DNA of 64,000 bases from NCBI GenBank assembly GCA_963662175.1, contig OY759225.1, forward strand, positions 14,129,601 to 14,193,600, read 5' to 3'. The notes below the pieces were generated by a model that was given only the letters and a program-made list of their open reading frames with translations, did no database searches and was not told the DNA's origin. The position numbers and the translations under genes are program-made. This DNA comes from Aradus depressus. Lineage: Eukaryota > Arthropoda > Insecta > Hemiptera > Aradidae. This document shows positions 20,356 through 31,482 of this stretch, piece after piece. Position 1 is the stretch's first letter. Every line of letters begins with the position of its first letter.

Positions 20356-21128
20356 ATGTATGTTATGTAGCCATAACAGATTTCTTATACCAATTATACT
20401 TATACCATTGGCATTACCGGAGGGAACTTATTGTTTATTATTTGAGGTAGTTAGCGCTACCTTAAATATATAACAGCAGTTTGTTGTTTGAATTGTAATA
20501 AGGAACATTTTTAGTGCGATACAATTTTTATTTTTTTTATTTTATTATGCATATTTACAATCGATACAAACCATGAGTAAATTTGTTGAAAAAATATGGA
20601 TAATAGGGCAATGTGAAATAATCAATGGCAACATGTACAAAAAATAATTAAATATAAGAAAAAATAAAATAAAAAATTAAATAATAAAACATATTTTTAG
20701 AAGTTTCCTTAATTTAACCGAAAACGGTTAGTTCTATTGAAAAATTGATTTCTAGCAAAATTGTTCCTTATAAAATTTCCAGTCGCCATTAAGTCTTTAG
20801 ATTTGAGGTAGGATCAATACGACAAACGTTATGGCGCCCCGAAGAATGTAAACAAAATGTCTGTGAGGAATTTTTAAATCATAACTCATAGCAACGAATT
20901 TTTAAAATATGGCTTATATATTATAAAAATTAAGAAAAGTATATGTGACGTGACCATTACAATTTTCTTATATCAACAATGTTCATGGAACACTCTCTCC
21001 CTCTCCCCTTCTCAAAATCATTTGTCTCATTGTACTGCGTTATCTTGCGAGTAGACATTCTTATACCCAGTAATGTCAGAATGTAATAATTTTGAGAAGG
21101 GGAAGAGAAAGTGATCTGTGAGTTATTA
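20356..21128. mobile_element. Family M MITE region with repeat V inside
   Basis: CATAACAGATTTCTTATACCAA at the left (written here in two parts: CATAACAGATTT, CTTATACCAA) and CCATTACAATTTTCTTATAT...TTCTTATACCCAGTAATGTC at 20950-21085 are M arms. Repeat V (GAAAACGGTTAGTTCTATT) lies between at 20690-20870. Confidence 0.5.
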
Positions 21129-21210
21129 TGACATGACCGGGCTACAAGGTCATAGCGCCCTTTCGTCACTGGTGGACATGAGCACGACTATGGGAGTCCT
21201 ACATTTTTAT
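21129..21210 (-). mobile_element. SINE fragment, diverged
   Basis: GGTCATAGCGCCCTTTCGTC and GTGGACATGAGCACGAC are the 3' body reversed. Head absent. Confidence 0.65.
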
Positions 21211-21216
21211 CCCTCT

Positions 21217-21456
21217 TGGATAGGTTGCTCAGAGGCAGTGCTTATTTTCTGAGCTTAAGACCTAGGGTTCGAAACCCTAGTTTTTTTTTATCTGGAAAGT
21301 GAAAAACCTTGAGCACACCGTCCTTCGGGTGGGACTTAGAGCCTAGGTGGGGAGAATATAGGACTCATACTGCAGAGTCGGGCTCATGTCCACAAGAGCG
21401 ACGAAAGAGTGCTCTGGTAGTAGGCGATTTGACCGGACATGAGTCACAATAACTGA
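21217..21456 (+). mobile_element. Old SINE copy
   Basis: Diverged A box (TTGCTCAGAGG), B box GGTTCGAAACC, shortened centre and CACAATAACTGAC tail. Confidence 0.7.
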
Positions 21457-21860
21457 CTTTTTAAGTTCCACCAATGTTTCCAAGATGTTTTGTCTCGGTT
21501 CAGACTGCTCTGGTGAGCTGGAATTTTGAAGGGGACAGGTTACGTGAACTGAATTCCTGTACGAAATAGCAGTCCTTAAACTCATTTTGAAGATCTTATT
21601 CAACAATAACTTCTTGTAAAAACTTTGACCCGAACTGAGCCAAAATATATTTTATTTTCTCGTTTACTTTTTCCATTATAGTTCCCTCTCATTTTTGGTT
21701 CATTAACACCCTTCGTATTTAACTAGCTGCCACTAAACCCCCTTCACCGAAGAGGTCGTAACATCACGTTAACTAGAAACGTTGATAGGGTCCTGTGATG
21801 AGGTCATTGTGCCAGGAGAGGGACGGTGTATGGACTTACCCCCGCATATCAACATTTTAA
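21457..21860. other. Unassigned stretch
   Basis: No recognisable gene or repeat. Confidence 0.3.
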
Positions 21861-21869
21861 AATTCAAAC

Positions 21870-22300
21870 ACATTTTTTTTTTTTTTAAATTTACAAATAG
21901 CTATTTACAACTGTATACAAATAAATACAACAAGCAAATGTGCTAATAAAGAGGTAATGGCAATGTCAAAATATAATGAGGGGAGAAATCACCCAGTGGT
22001 GACACTCCCTAGTCACTGTTTTTCTCTCGTTTATATCTAATCACTGTCACTGCTTCTGCTCAGGAGGTCTCAAGGTGACGCTCTCATTGACGCTTAAGTC
22101 GTCGTTGGGGAAGTATGGCAGAATGGAGGGCACGGACTAGAGGAATATTGTGGGAACTAAGAAGGGAAAATCATTTTTTATACTTGGATTTAGCGACTTC
22201 AGTGATGTAAGGTACGTTAAGGTCAGTGTGAAGGGTTTTGTTGGAGACGTAGTAAGGAGCATTGGCTATTGTACGAAGGATTTTGGATTGAAGCCCCTGC
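21870..22300 (-). pseudogene. Jockey-clade LINE 3' end
   Basis: Collinear in reverse with 39450-39860: GTCACCACTGGGTGATTTCT in the UTR, the last codons RRLKRQ-like region and the TACAACTGTATACA...AAATTT tail. Truncated at about 22300. Confidence 0.75.
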
Positions 22301-22372
22301 ATATCAACATTTTGAAATTCCATACCTAATTTTGTAGTACCTATCTAATACATCGTCGTGACAATCAAATAC

Positions 22373-22879
22373 TTTTTTTTTTTTTTTTTCCCCGAGGGCT
22401 GATTGTGTCACCACGGCCAGAGTAGGCCTATTGTGGTGCCCTGTGTGTGGTGGTCCCTATAGCAGCCCTGTATCTCTAATAAAGTCCAGGATTCTTCTGC
22501 AGGTTCCTTCCATTAACTGCTTCGGTTCCGTTATGGTAGACGCGAAGCAGTAAAATCTTCTGCTTTCTAGTACCACACACTGGCTTAGAATATGAACCGG
22601 AGTCTCATTTTCCTCGCCACATTTCCTGCACAGAGGGCTTCTAGCGATGCCCATATTGTGTAGGTGTTTGTTCATATGACAGTGTCCTGTAATCATAGCT
22701 CTTAGATCCATTCTGCTCATATTCAGGAGCTCTCTGAGGGTTCCGCTACAAAGAGTTTTGACTGTCTTTGCTTTGGGACCCCTCTCCAGAACTGGATGTG
22801 ATTCCTGGTCAGCCAACCATTTATTGCCACCCTTGCGGTGCTCTTAGAGATCCCGCAGAAGGGTTCCGGTCCTATGAGT
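22373..22879 (-). pseudogene. LINE pol C-terminus (RNase H end and zinc knuckle) with poly(A) and target duplication
   Basis: Flanked by the 9-bp duplication ATCAAATAC (22364-22372 and 22880-22888) with a T-run (poly(A) of the minus strand) at the left. In order the minus strand reads IGPEPFCGISKSTARV (end of an RNase H domain), a frame change, then MRAMITGHCHMNKHL-like TGHCHMNKHLHNMG, SPLCRKCGEENETP and VHILSQC. The C-x2-C...H-x4-C zinc knuckle is intact. This is the C-terminus of an R1/I-type non-LTR polymerase. 5'-truncated insertion with classical target-primed features. Confidence 0.88.
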
Positions 22880-22888
22880 ATCAAATAC

Positions 22889-23254
22889 CTTGATTTAAGA
22901 TTCCATTCTGAATGTTTTCAACTTTTGTGTATAGCACTATAATGTGATGTGCTGAACCAATAAAGAGATTGTTTTTGTACAATTTTTCTCTTCAGTTTGT
23001 AAAAATTGCTATAAATATTACTGATTTTCTTCCGGAGTTTTCAAAATCGGAGAAAAAAAAATTAAAATTAGGTAAACATCAATAATAATAGCAATATCAT
23101 TTATTGTTCCTTCAATATAAGTAAAAATAAAGTAAAAAATTAAATAAAGTCAAAATAAATAGACTCGAAAATGCAAAAATATGGAGCTTGATGAATTTAG
23201 TTTGAAACAAACAGATTGGCCTTCTCCCCTAAGTCCCATCCGAAGGAAGGCATG
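22889..23254. other. Unassigned AT-rich stretch
   Basis: Nothing recognised. Confidence 0.3.
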
Positions 23255-23415
23255 CTCAAAGGTACAAAAGTCATAACAGGACTTTTTTATACCAACCATG
23301 CTTTTACAAAATACTCTCTTTCCCCTCCCTCTCTCAAATTCATTCCATACTGGCATTATACTGGGTATAAGAAAATCACCCTCATAATTCCCAAGTCCTG
23401 TAACGACCACATAAC
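23255..23415 (+). mobile_element. Family M MITE copy
   Basis: GTCATAACAGGACTTTTTTA, CTCTCTCAAATTCATTCC and ACTGGGTATAAGAAAATCAC match M arms. Confidence 0.65.
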
Positions 23416-23772
23416 ATATTTTTATATTTTATATTTGTTTCTCAAAGTGAAACTTACTATATTAACATAAAATTGTTTACAATAATAGGACAGGCTTATC
23501 TTAATAGCTGCACTAGTCTAAATCACCATTCGTATGTAGTTATGAGATGTTGTCATGACTGATGTTGTTACATAGGAACATTTGGGAGATTTGTGGGGTT
23601 AGCAACACACAACATTTAACAACCGCTCTTTGCTGGAGCTCTGTCCACCCGGTTCAGTTATCCAGGCGTTGAAAGAGCCTTTGACGTCCAGATACTTCCG
23701 TGGAGTTCTGAAGATGTATTAAATGATGTGCTACACAACTTTTAGCGACAGGGGAGGTTCTTAGCTTACCTA
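23416..23772. other. Unassigned stretch
   Basis: Nothing recognised. Confidence 0.3.
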
Positions 23773-24320
23773 CCACCGAGATGATCGCACTTTGGGGTAC
23801 AGCCTAAACAATCCAACATTAATCGTATTCAAGGATTCTCCGATGAATTGTCAACGCTCCTTTCTATGTCACCAATAAAGTTCAACTCTCCTCCTTCTTG
23901 GCCTGCCTCCACTGCTGGACAGTAATTGGCGGAGTGAGAAGGCAGGGGAGGGGGATCACTCGAGCCCCCGCGGCCTCCCCTGCCCCCATTAAGTTGGAGG
24001 GATGGGGATGACAGAAACAGGGGGCGTTTCGAGGGGTCTCGAGTTGAAGGGCTTTCATCTTGATTTTATTTTATCTTTATTATTATTATTTTATGTTTAT
24101 GTTTATTATTATTTAAATTGCAGAGACCATTATTATTTTATTATGTACATATTTTTTTTTTTAACTATTATTTTCTACATAATCATATGTTTTCGTTGTA
24201 TATATTTTTATTATTTTTTTTTTTTTAATGTATTAAATGTTTAATATTATTCATCAAACATACTTATAGTTTATACTGATTGTAAATTCTCAAAATATAA
24301 AGAATATAAAAATAATAAAG
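23773..24320 (+). pseudogene. Jockey-clade LINE, internally deleted
   Basis: ATCGCACTTTGGGGTACAGC (ALWGTA), CAACGCTCCTTTCTATGTCA (NAPFYVT) are followed abruptly by the GC-rich 3' UTR (CCTCCACTGCTGGACAG) and an AATATAAAGAATATAAAA tail. The C-terminal RRL block is deleted. Confidence 0.75.
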
Positions 24321-24324
24321 TTTT

Positions 24325-24548
24325 ACACAGAGATCTCAGTATCCTCAAATCCTCTCGCACAAGACCTTTCCTCTCATTCCCATCCTGACAATCCTCCCCG
24401 CCTCTTCAACAGGAGTTGGCCTCGCGATCTTCTCCCGGAGGATAGTGAATAATGACAATTAACTTTTGAGGGAGTGTAAGCGCTGGCTGGCTTCTCCCAT
24501 CAAGTTACGTTATATTTTTGTTTTTGACCACATATTTGCTTATTATCT
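24325..24548 (+). pseudogene. Jockey-clade LINE C-terminus and 3' UTR
   Basis: Reads NPLAQDLSSHSHPDNPP, RLFNRSWPRDLLPEDSE and a stop, then GGGAGTGTAAGCGCTGGCTG as in the 7.6-kb copy. 5'-truncated; it lies tail-to-head against the previous LINE fragment. Confidence 0.8.
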
Positions 24549-24549
24549 A

Positions 24550-24896
24550 GGTTAGGTTAGGTTTTATGACTCATGCCCGGGCTTTAACTACGAGGTCATA
24601 TCGCCCTACTACCAGAGCGCTCTTTCGTCACTCTGGTGGACATGAGCCCGACTCTACTATGGGAGTCCTAAATTTTGCCTACCCTAAATTTTTATTCATC
24701 TAGGGTAGGGGTCTTTAACGAGTACCTGACATGGTACAGGCTCGGGACCATCGCTTAACGTCCCATCCGAAGGACGGCGTGCTTAAGTTTATTTTACCTC
24801 CCAGATAAAATAAACTAAGGGCCTCGGTCGGGTTACGAACCCACGATCTTGAGCTCAGAAGGCAAGCACGCATACCACTGAGCTACCGGCGCCCTC
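24550..24896 (-). mobile_element. tRNA-derived SINE, full length
   Basis: Complete, with three AACCT units in the tail. No clear target duplication found. Confidence 0.95.
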
Positions 24897-25162
24897 TATA
24901 AACAGTATATTTTTAAATATTATTTTCATAAACTAATTGTATTTAACTACTTTTACTTAGGTCAGCGAATTTTTTTTTTTATTCTCCCTTTTAACTGTTT
25001 CAATAAATATTTTGGTACAACTATTACAATATTACGAAATACAACTACACTCAAAGCTAGTTTGCAGTTAATTACTTTATTATTTAAAATATCCCAACTC
25101 TGCTTGTTATAACATAGCCGGTGATACACCGATGACATTATTTCGACGCATTGCAACGATAA
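24897..25162. other. Unassigned stretch with a short E-like motif
   Basis: AGCCGGTGATACACCGATGA at about 25117 resembles the E 5' palindrome. Otherwise nothing. Confidence 0.3.
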
Positions 25163-25918
25163 CTGAGAAGGTGAGATTCAAAAACAGGTTTCTCACATTT
25201 TTTTTAGAAAATTATCTTGATATGGCGTTTTTTCCGTCTCATTGAGAGCTATCGGTATGTGTAACTGTAATGATTCAAAAATAGTTTTCTCTCATCGTAA
25301 AACTACTTCAAAAAATGGATTTGGTTCAAAAGTAGGTTTCTCCAACAACAGTTGTGCATCAAAGGCAGGATGTGTCTCGTGTTTGGTGAAAACTGGGAGA
25401 CGAATGTTGAAGAATCTAGTCTGGAGTATTACCGAAGAGTTCTCTCAATGGATGATGGACACCAGAAAGAAGAATGCGATTGCCTCGAGCATGAGGTGGC
25501 TGTCCGTGTTTAGCTGCTTTTTTGTTGATTTATTTTAATGATTTTAGGTTATTTTTAAACAATAACTAACATTTTTCACTTGCACGTTTTTGTTTATTTC
25601 CTATTCCATATCAGTCGACTAACTGAATTGTCTATCTGCTGCTCATAAAAAATAATTTAAAGGACAAATGAAAATTTTTATTTGCAGATATGGAGTGTTT
25701 GGATCATAACCAGGTTTCTCCTAAACATTTCTCTGTTTATTTAAAAAAATACTAAAAACATTTTTGAAACCTATTGGCACTGGAAAGACAATACCAAAGT
25801 ACACCTCTGGAAAAAAAATTAAGGTCACAACCTGAAAGAAAAAAAGAAAAAACGTTTTTCCTGATTTCCCAAATTTTTGTCTTGAGTGAGAAACCTGTAT
25901 TTGAATCCCACCTCCTCA
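25163..25918 (+). mobile_element. Possible small DNA element with inverted ends and an internal coding relic
   Basis: Left end GAGATTCAAAAACAGGTTTC and, at 25886-25918 on the other strand, GGGATTCAAATACAGGTTTC form ~30-bp inverted ends. Within, the frame ending at about 25530 reads WIWFKSRFLQQQLCIKG, MCLVFGENWETNVEE, LEYYRRVLSMDDGHQ and EECDCLEHEVAVRV before a stop. I do not recognise this protein. It could equally be a fragment of a host exon inside unrelated sequence. Confidence 0.3.
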
Positions 25919-26234
25919 ACTCTACAACAAGAATGTTGCTAGCTTCTAACACATGCATCCTCGTACTATAGCAACATTGAGAAAGGCTCGAGCCTCCATG
26001 CCGTTTAACATCTACAACAATAGAAGACATGGAGTATTGTTTAGCAGGGCGTCTAAACAGAATTTCATAATAGGAGTTGTCGATTAGAGCGGGGGAGGAT
26101 GTGGAAACGAGAAGACAAGGGAAGACAGCGAGCGGAACATGATCCTTTGGAAACTGGAAGCACCAGATTTAAGGATGAATTTGTTAGGGAACTCGATACG
26201 TGGTCTACATACAACATATACAAGGCAGAGGTAC
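25919..26234. other. Unassigned stretch
   Basis: Open on the + strand from 26099 (MWKREDKGRQRAEHD) into a SINE head, so the ORF is not evidence of a gene. Confidence 0.3.
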
Positions 26235-26290
26235 AAGATCGCGAGCTCGAAACCAAGACCACGCTCTTAGTTTATTTTGTCTGGTAAAAA
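26235..26290 (+). mobile_element. SINE head fragment
   Basis: GAGCTCGAAACC...CTTAGTTTATTTTGTCTGG corresponds to the B box and following bases; then an A-run. Confidence 0.55.
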
Positions 26291-26777
26291 AAAAAAAATT
26301 GTGTGTGCTTGGAATTTTTTTCGCGATTTTTTAATTTTTTTGTTTTTTGATCCATAAATATTATTTTTATGTTGAATGGGATTTTTCAACTAACTCAACA
26401 TTTTAGGTACAAACAGTTTTATTTATTGGCTTATTTATTTTTTATTCATTTGTTAAATCAACATTATTTTCGTTGTTGACGACATTTGATTCTAAAGTAG
26501 AGACAATAGGCCTACGGTAAGAGAAATAAGAAATGTAGGTTTTTGAACGAGAGAGAGTAGAGAATGAGAATTGAGAAAGATGACGTCAGCAACTCTAAGC
26601 CGGCGTACACTCATCTTTGTGATTCATTATTAATAGATTGGATATTAATATGAAACTGTTGTTCCTCCGAACATGATTCAACACTTGTAATTTCTGAACT
26701 TCATTTCCTCTTTTTGGACGACGTTTCTGTTTGTTATATGTTATTTTCATTTGTTTTACGTACACCTACAACTTATT
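26291..26777. other. Unassigned AT-rich stretch
   Basis: Nothing recognised. Confidence 0.3.
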
Positions 26778-27122
26778 GAGGGCGCCGGTAGCTCTGTGGT
26801 ATTCGTGCTTGACTTCTGAGCTCAAGAACGTGGGTTCGTAACCCGACCGAGGCCCTTAGTTTATTTTATCTGGGAGGTAAAATAAACTTAAGCACGCCGT
26901 CCTTCGGATGGGACGTTAAGCGATGGTCCCGAGCCTGTACGATGTCAGGTACTCGTTAAAGACCCCTACCCTAGGTGAATAAAAATTTAGGGTAGGCAAA
27001 ATTTAGACTCTCACAGTAGAGTCGGGCTCATGTCCACCAGAGTAACGAAAGAGCGCTCTGGTAGTAGGCGATATGACCTCGTAGTTAAAGCCCGGGCATG
27101 AGTCATAAAACCTAACCTAACC
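26778..27122 (+). mobile_element. tRNA-derived SINE, full length
   Basis: GGCGCCGGTAGCTCTGTGGT head, B box GGTTCGTAACC, body, and tail AAAACCTAACCTAACCTAGG. The best plus-strand reference copy in the window. Confidence 0.95.
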
Positions 27123-27699
27123 TAGGTCTTGTCCTCATGGGGTTCGAATTTGAAAAGAAAAGAAATGAAATGAAAAGAAATTCTATTATTCTGGGACCGA
27201 GGTTCTCTAAAAATAAATGCATCCAGAATATAGAACGTAAAAAGAAATAAATAAATTAGTGCTACATTGGAGAAAACTATACAATTAAAAAAATAGATAA
27301 ACAAAAGATTAACAGGAAAAAACATAAAATTAACAACTTCATTATGATAAAAAAAAATAAATAAAAGCATCTATATAAATAAAAGAGAATATGTAAAAAA
27401 GAATCTATATAAATAAGAAAAAAATAAAATAGATAATATAAATCGACCGAGCATAATACTATGATGGTTGATTATAAAAGAGAAGGAAGGATGCCCAACC
27501 GAGGTTTTGAAATAAAATTAATTTTAGACAGGAGGGGGTAGGTAGAGAAGTGTGAGGAGAGAGAAGAAAATAAAAATAGTTAAAATAAAATGAGATAAAA
27601 AATAAATAAATGCATGATAAAAATATATAAATGTGTAAAATGAACAATTTCGGAGCGAATGTAAGTCAACTGTTGAATATTAGCGCACATGTGATTCAC
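27123..27699 (-). repeat. Dispersed repeat X and AT-rich sequence
   Basis: TTCTGGGACCGAGGTTCTC at about 27190 is the reverse of GGACCTCGGTCCCAGAATAA at 31108, with shared A-rich flanks. The remainder is AAATAA-rich and unassigned. Confidence 0.4.
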
Positions 27700-28315
27700 C
27701 TTTTTTTTTTTATTATTGTTATTTTTATGCCTCTACTTACAGACGGCAGACACCACACTAGCCATTTCTATTCTTAAAACTACACTATAAAAGATAATTC
27801 TGCCAAAGACGGGATACTGGAGGGAGGAGCCCAGACAGAGGGCCCAAGCAAGCGGCCCCAGCAAAGCCGGGGGACAGCCGGAGGCACCGCCGGACCACAT
27901 CACCCAAAACAATATTCGACGGAAGGTCTGCATGTGGTGCCGGCCGTCCAGACCTTCGGAGCTCCTGGGTCTATAGACCAGTGCCCCCCACAGACCCCCA
28001 GCCAAGCCAGCAACCCCAAGCCCAGGCCCCCCACCGGAACCCGCCCCCCAGTCAGAGCTTACATTGGATCAATTTATAGCTAAGGAATCTAAGACTAATT
28101 TTGAATTTGCATTATAAATCTGTAAATGGATTGGTAAATAAAAATGCTGCGGGTTACTAAAAGCTGGTGATAGTTAAAGGGGGCTTGGGTTAGCTTATAC
28201 AGTTCAGTGAAAATAAGTTCTCTCTGGGTATGATATTTGGTATTTGTAAGTACCATGTGCTCCAGATTCTCCTCCACCCGACACACCCGGCACATTATAT
28301 TGTAATAACACACAT
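27700..28315 (-). pseudogene. LINE pol C-terminus with GC-rich 3' UTR
   Basis: Minus-strand frame 28095-28313 reads CRVCRVEENLEHMVL and KYHTQRELIF, a C-x2-C...H zinc-knuckle tail in which the last Cys is Asn/Thr. A 360-bp GC-rich 3' UTR (ACAGCCGGAGGCACCGCC on the plus strand) and a T-run at 27700-27712 (poly(A) on the minus strand) follow. The UTR composition is strikingly unlike its neighbours. 5'-truncated copy. Confidence 0.6.
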
Positions 28316-28894
28316 ATATCGAATTTACTTATGATTTCATGTAGCCGATTGTAAATTTGCAAATATAATTTTTTTTAAATAAATAAGTAAATAAAATGTA
28401 TCATAAAATTTGCGAAGAATCTGTAAAAACGATGTTCTTATAAAAAATATATTTTTTTAATTTCCTTAGTTTTTTGCCTTGAGATTCGCCAGTCTATTCA
28501 AAATGAATGTTGTGATTGTGAATAAAATTTCAGACTTAAGTAGAACTAAACATTCAAATCCTTGGCATCTGAGCACAGGGCATTATCTTAAATAAACGGT
28601 TGAAGGGGCAGAGCAACGTGCAAAAACATAAACAGAAATACTGGGAACAAACTCATGAATAAATCAAGCTCTTCTTCACAAAGCTTCACCTGTCTGTAAC
28701 TTTTCGTCTCTTACTTAAACTCATTGGACTCTCCCTTTGCGAGATTCTTTTATAAAATTTCATCCTACAGTTCATTTAAAGCAACACTAAAAAAGCTTAA
28801 TGCAAGTAGAACTTTATTCAAAAGCTCATTGATTTACTATGATAATAATATTTATTTCTGTTAAACAATTACATGTTAATTGATTAATTCATAT
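28316..28894. other. Unassigned stretch
   Basis: Nothing recognised. Confidence 0.3.
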
Positions 28895-29610
28895 GTGTTA
28901 GTAAGATGTTGTGGGACGAGATTTCTCGTAGAAATAAAAGACGTTGTCACAACAGACTATTAAGCTACTGCAGCAGTTACACTGCAGAACTGACAGCCGT
29001 TGCTGAAGCATTGGGTATTGTCACTTCCGATATAGGTCGGAATTACATGATTTGTAGTGAGTCCATGTCAGCTCTTCAGACCATTCAACAGCTAACAGCC
29101 GCTGCCCACGTGTATATAAAATACAAAACCTGTAAATTGCAAGCAGCAACGTTGGCTGGAGAAGAAAAGGTAGTGACGACAATACCAGACCTGAAGAACT
29201 GCCTGCGTCGCAAAATAAACGGCCCCGGGCTGTGGCAAGTGTGGGGCCTGGCCTCTCACAGTAAGCCACATCCTGGAGGAGTGCCCTGGATATGAAAAAA
29301 TACTAGAGGCCATGGGTTTACGAACAAGAGACATACATGAGATGCTCGGTGACGACAACTCGTCTATTGAAGCCGTTCTATCCTCAATGAAGACAAGTCA
29401 CCTCATCGAATTAATCTAATCACTTGTACGGCGTCAAAAATCTAGGACATTGAATGCCGAAAAATAAAACTATTCTATTCTTGTTACTCTGTACCCTGAT
29501 GCTTTAAGAGTTATTTATACTTTTCATTATTTGATGACACTGTTGCGTCGAAAACCGGTTCTTGTCTAAAATAAAACAGTGGGAAGATAACGTCTTTTAT
29601 TTCTATGTGC
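28895..29610 (+). mobile_element. P-family inverted ends enclosing a LINE RNase H relic
   Basis: TAGAAATAAAAGACGTTGTC (28929-28948) and, inverted, GATAACGTCTTTTATTTCTA (29586-29605) match 19 of 20. The right end continues the P terminus (AAAACCGGTTCTTGTC, ATAAAACAGTGGGAAGA). Confidence 0.55.
28951..29420 (+). pseudogene. LINE RNase H domain and C-terminal tail
   Basis: SSYTAELTAVAEALGIV, ICSESMSALQTIQQ form the second half of an RNase H fold (E of the DEDD set in TAE; the D of TDS replaced by Glu in CSES). After a deletion and frame change the tail reads KCGAWPLTVSHILEECPGYE, LEAMGLRTRDIHEML and ends HLIELI plus stop. The HILEEC segment is the zinc-knuckle end of I/R1-type polymerases. At least one frameshift and an altered catalytic residue make it inactive. 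Confidence 0.7.
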
Positions 29611-29775
29611 TAATTGGATACGTCATACGATTTTGTACACCAAAATAACTTATAAAATATATCCCACCGATATTAAATTTTAAAATACAAACGTAAGTAT
29701 TAAAAAAAAAATAATATTTCAATAAATAACTATAGGTACTATTTATATTTTAATTATAAATATTTTATAATTATA
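29611..29775. other. AT-rich spacer
   Basis: Nothing recognised. Confidence 0.3.
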
Positions 29776-29905
29776 GAGGGCGCCGGTGGCTCGGAGGTAG
29801 TGTGCTAGCCTACTGAGATTAAGATCCCGGGTTCGAAATCCGGCTGAGGTCCTTAGGCTTTTTATCTGGGAGGTGACAAAACTTCGATCACGCCGTCGCA
29901 GAGAT
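29776..29905 (+). mobile_element. Diverged SINE head, 3'-truncated
   Basis: GAGGGCGCCGGTGGCTCGGA head, B box GGTTCGAAATCC, then TTATCTGGGAGGTGACAAAA; stops after CACGCCGTCG. Represents an older subtype. Confidence 0.8.
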
Positions 29906-30234
29906 ATTGTTAAACTATACTGTATTTGTTAAGTCGTGGTTGAAGATGTTAGCAATACCGAAAGTACTCCCATATATTTTATATATCTTGTGAAATGAAC
30001 TATATTTTTTTAAAAACATTCGTTTTTCTTTATTTTTTTTATTGTTTCACAATATCTCTGCACAATGTTAAAATTATTAAAAATGTTTATTCAATTAAAA
30101 CCTTACAACTAAGGAATTTCTTTTTTCATCAGTTTTTCTTAAATTAATTTTATTGGAGCCTGTTCTGGATTTCCTCCTCCTTCATAATCTTGTTTGTATA
30201 TTTTTTTAACATATATTTTATCTTCTTCTATATA
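29906..30234. other. Unassigned AT-rich stretch
   Basis: Nothing recognised. Confidence 0.3.
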
Positions 30235-30895
30235 CAGTAGAACCTCTTTAAGTCGAACCTCGATAAGTCGAAAACCTCCAAAACTCGAAAAAAAAGTTTT
30301 GTTTCTTTCCCTTCAAGCCCCAAAACCTCCATTACTCGAAATCTCAACCCTCTATTAGTCGAAATAATCAGTGAGTCCCAACAAGCCATTTTGGTACATA
30401 TTTTTCCTCTATAACACGAAAAAATAAATTGGACCTCTGTATCTCGAACATTGCAATGTTTTATTTTACAACCTTTACAACTCGATTATTTGAAAACTTA
30501 TTACCTCTATAGCTCGAAGAAAAATAAGTTACCGACTTTAAGAATTTGCCGACAATGTACACCATTGTTTCTTAGAAAACAATTTAGGAGTATACAATAA
30601 ATAGGATTACCAATTATCTAAAGCAAAAAAAAATTACTCACTTTTTTTAATACCTACATGTACTACGTATTTTTTATTTTAAGGATGTTTTGAAATAATG
30701 TTGATTTATAATAAATATAAATATGTTTGTTACCTCTGTAACTTGAATTTTTATTTATTTCACCTCTCTAACTCAAAATTAGTTAGAATGAATCTTAACC
30801 TCTACAAGTCGAAACAAAATCCACCCAAGTCGAAAACTCTATAACTCGAATTTTTTGGTGTCTCCCTTGATGTTCGACTTATAGAGGTTCTACTG
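30235..30895 (+). mobile_element. Tigger/pogo-type MITE, family T, copy 1 (661 bp)
   Basis: Ends CAGTAGAACCTCTTTAAGTC and, inverted, CAGTAGAACCTCTATAAGTC, with TA on both sides (30233-30234, 30896-30897). The interior holds many degenerate copies of CCTCTATAACTCGAA. No transposase. Confidence 0.92.
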
Positions 30896-31107
30896 TATTT
30901 ATATAGATACATTTATTTTCGTATGATTTCTTCATAATGAAGCTGTAAATTTAATTAGTTTTGAATTATTATTTTATTTTTTTATTTTTTTACTTATTTC
31001 ATCACTATTTATTTTATTGTATTTTCTAATTTAGTTATATTCATTTTGTCCTTGTTTCTATTCACTGTAACACTTTGGTAGTGACTTTCATGTATTTATT
31101 CTTAGGG
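30896..31107. other. AT-rich spacer
   Basis: Nothing recognised. Confidence 0.3.
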
Positions 31108-31482
31108 GACCTCGGTCCCAGAATAAAATTTATTTTCTATTTCAATTTCAAGGAAGGTTTCTTTCATGGGGCCAGAGCCATTACTCAGATTGTCCAGAAA
31201 TGGATACCGAACCCGGATACGTGGACTAAGACCTTTTGGAGAAGTCATGAAGAGAAATAATCACATGCAGACAGTCGAAGATGTTCCTGGGGTAGAATTC
31301 CGGCTACCGATCGCCACACGTTGCTCACCATAGCCTTACTTAAGCACTAGCCAGATCCCGAGCTCCCTCTACAAACATAGATGGGTGATGTTGCACAAAC
31401 GCAACGTGCACCTGAAAAATAAAGTACAATAATAAAGGGTAGAATTCCAAAGTGCTAGGGAGCGGAAACTTCAATAGGAGTG
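31108..31482 (+). repeat. Repeat X copy and unassigned LINE-adjacent sequence
   Basis: GGACCTCGGTCCCAGAATAA matches the reverse of 27190. The following 300 bp (open in part, starts GATWTK-like in one frame) precedes a LINE tail but I cannot place it in the protein. Confidence 0.35.

Noticed and set aside
26781..26855. tRNA gene with intact A and B boxes
   Set aside because: It is the head of the SINE, present at more than 20 loci with the same downstream body. The acceptor stem does not close.
27733..28005. 90-codon GC-rich minus-strand ORF
   Set aside because: Lies in the 3' UTR downstream of the LINE stop codon.
29527..29565. Hammerhead ribozyme at the P-family end
   Set aside because: TTGATGA and GAAA are present but the first core base is wrong and no proper stem II or cleavage site forms.
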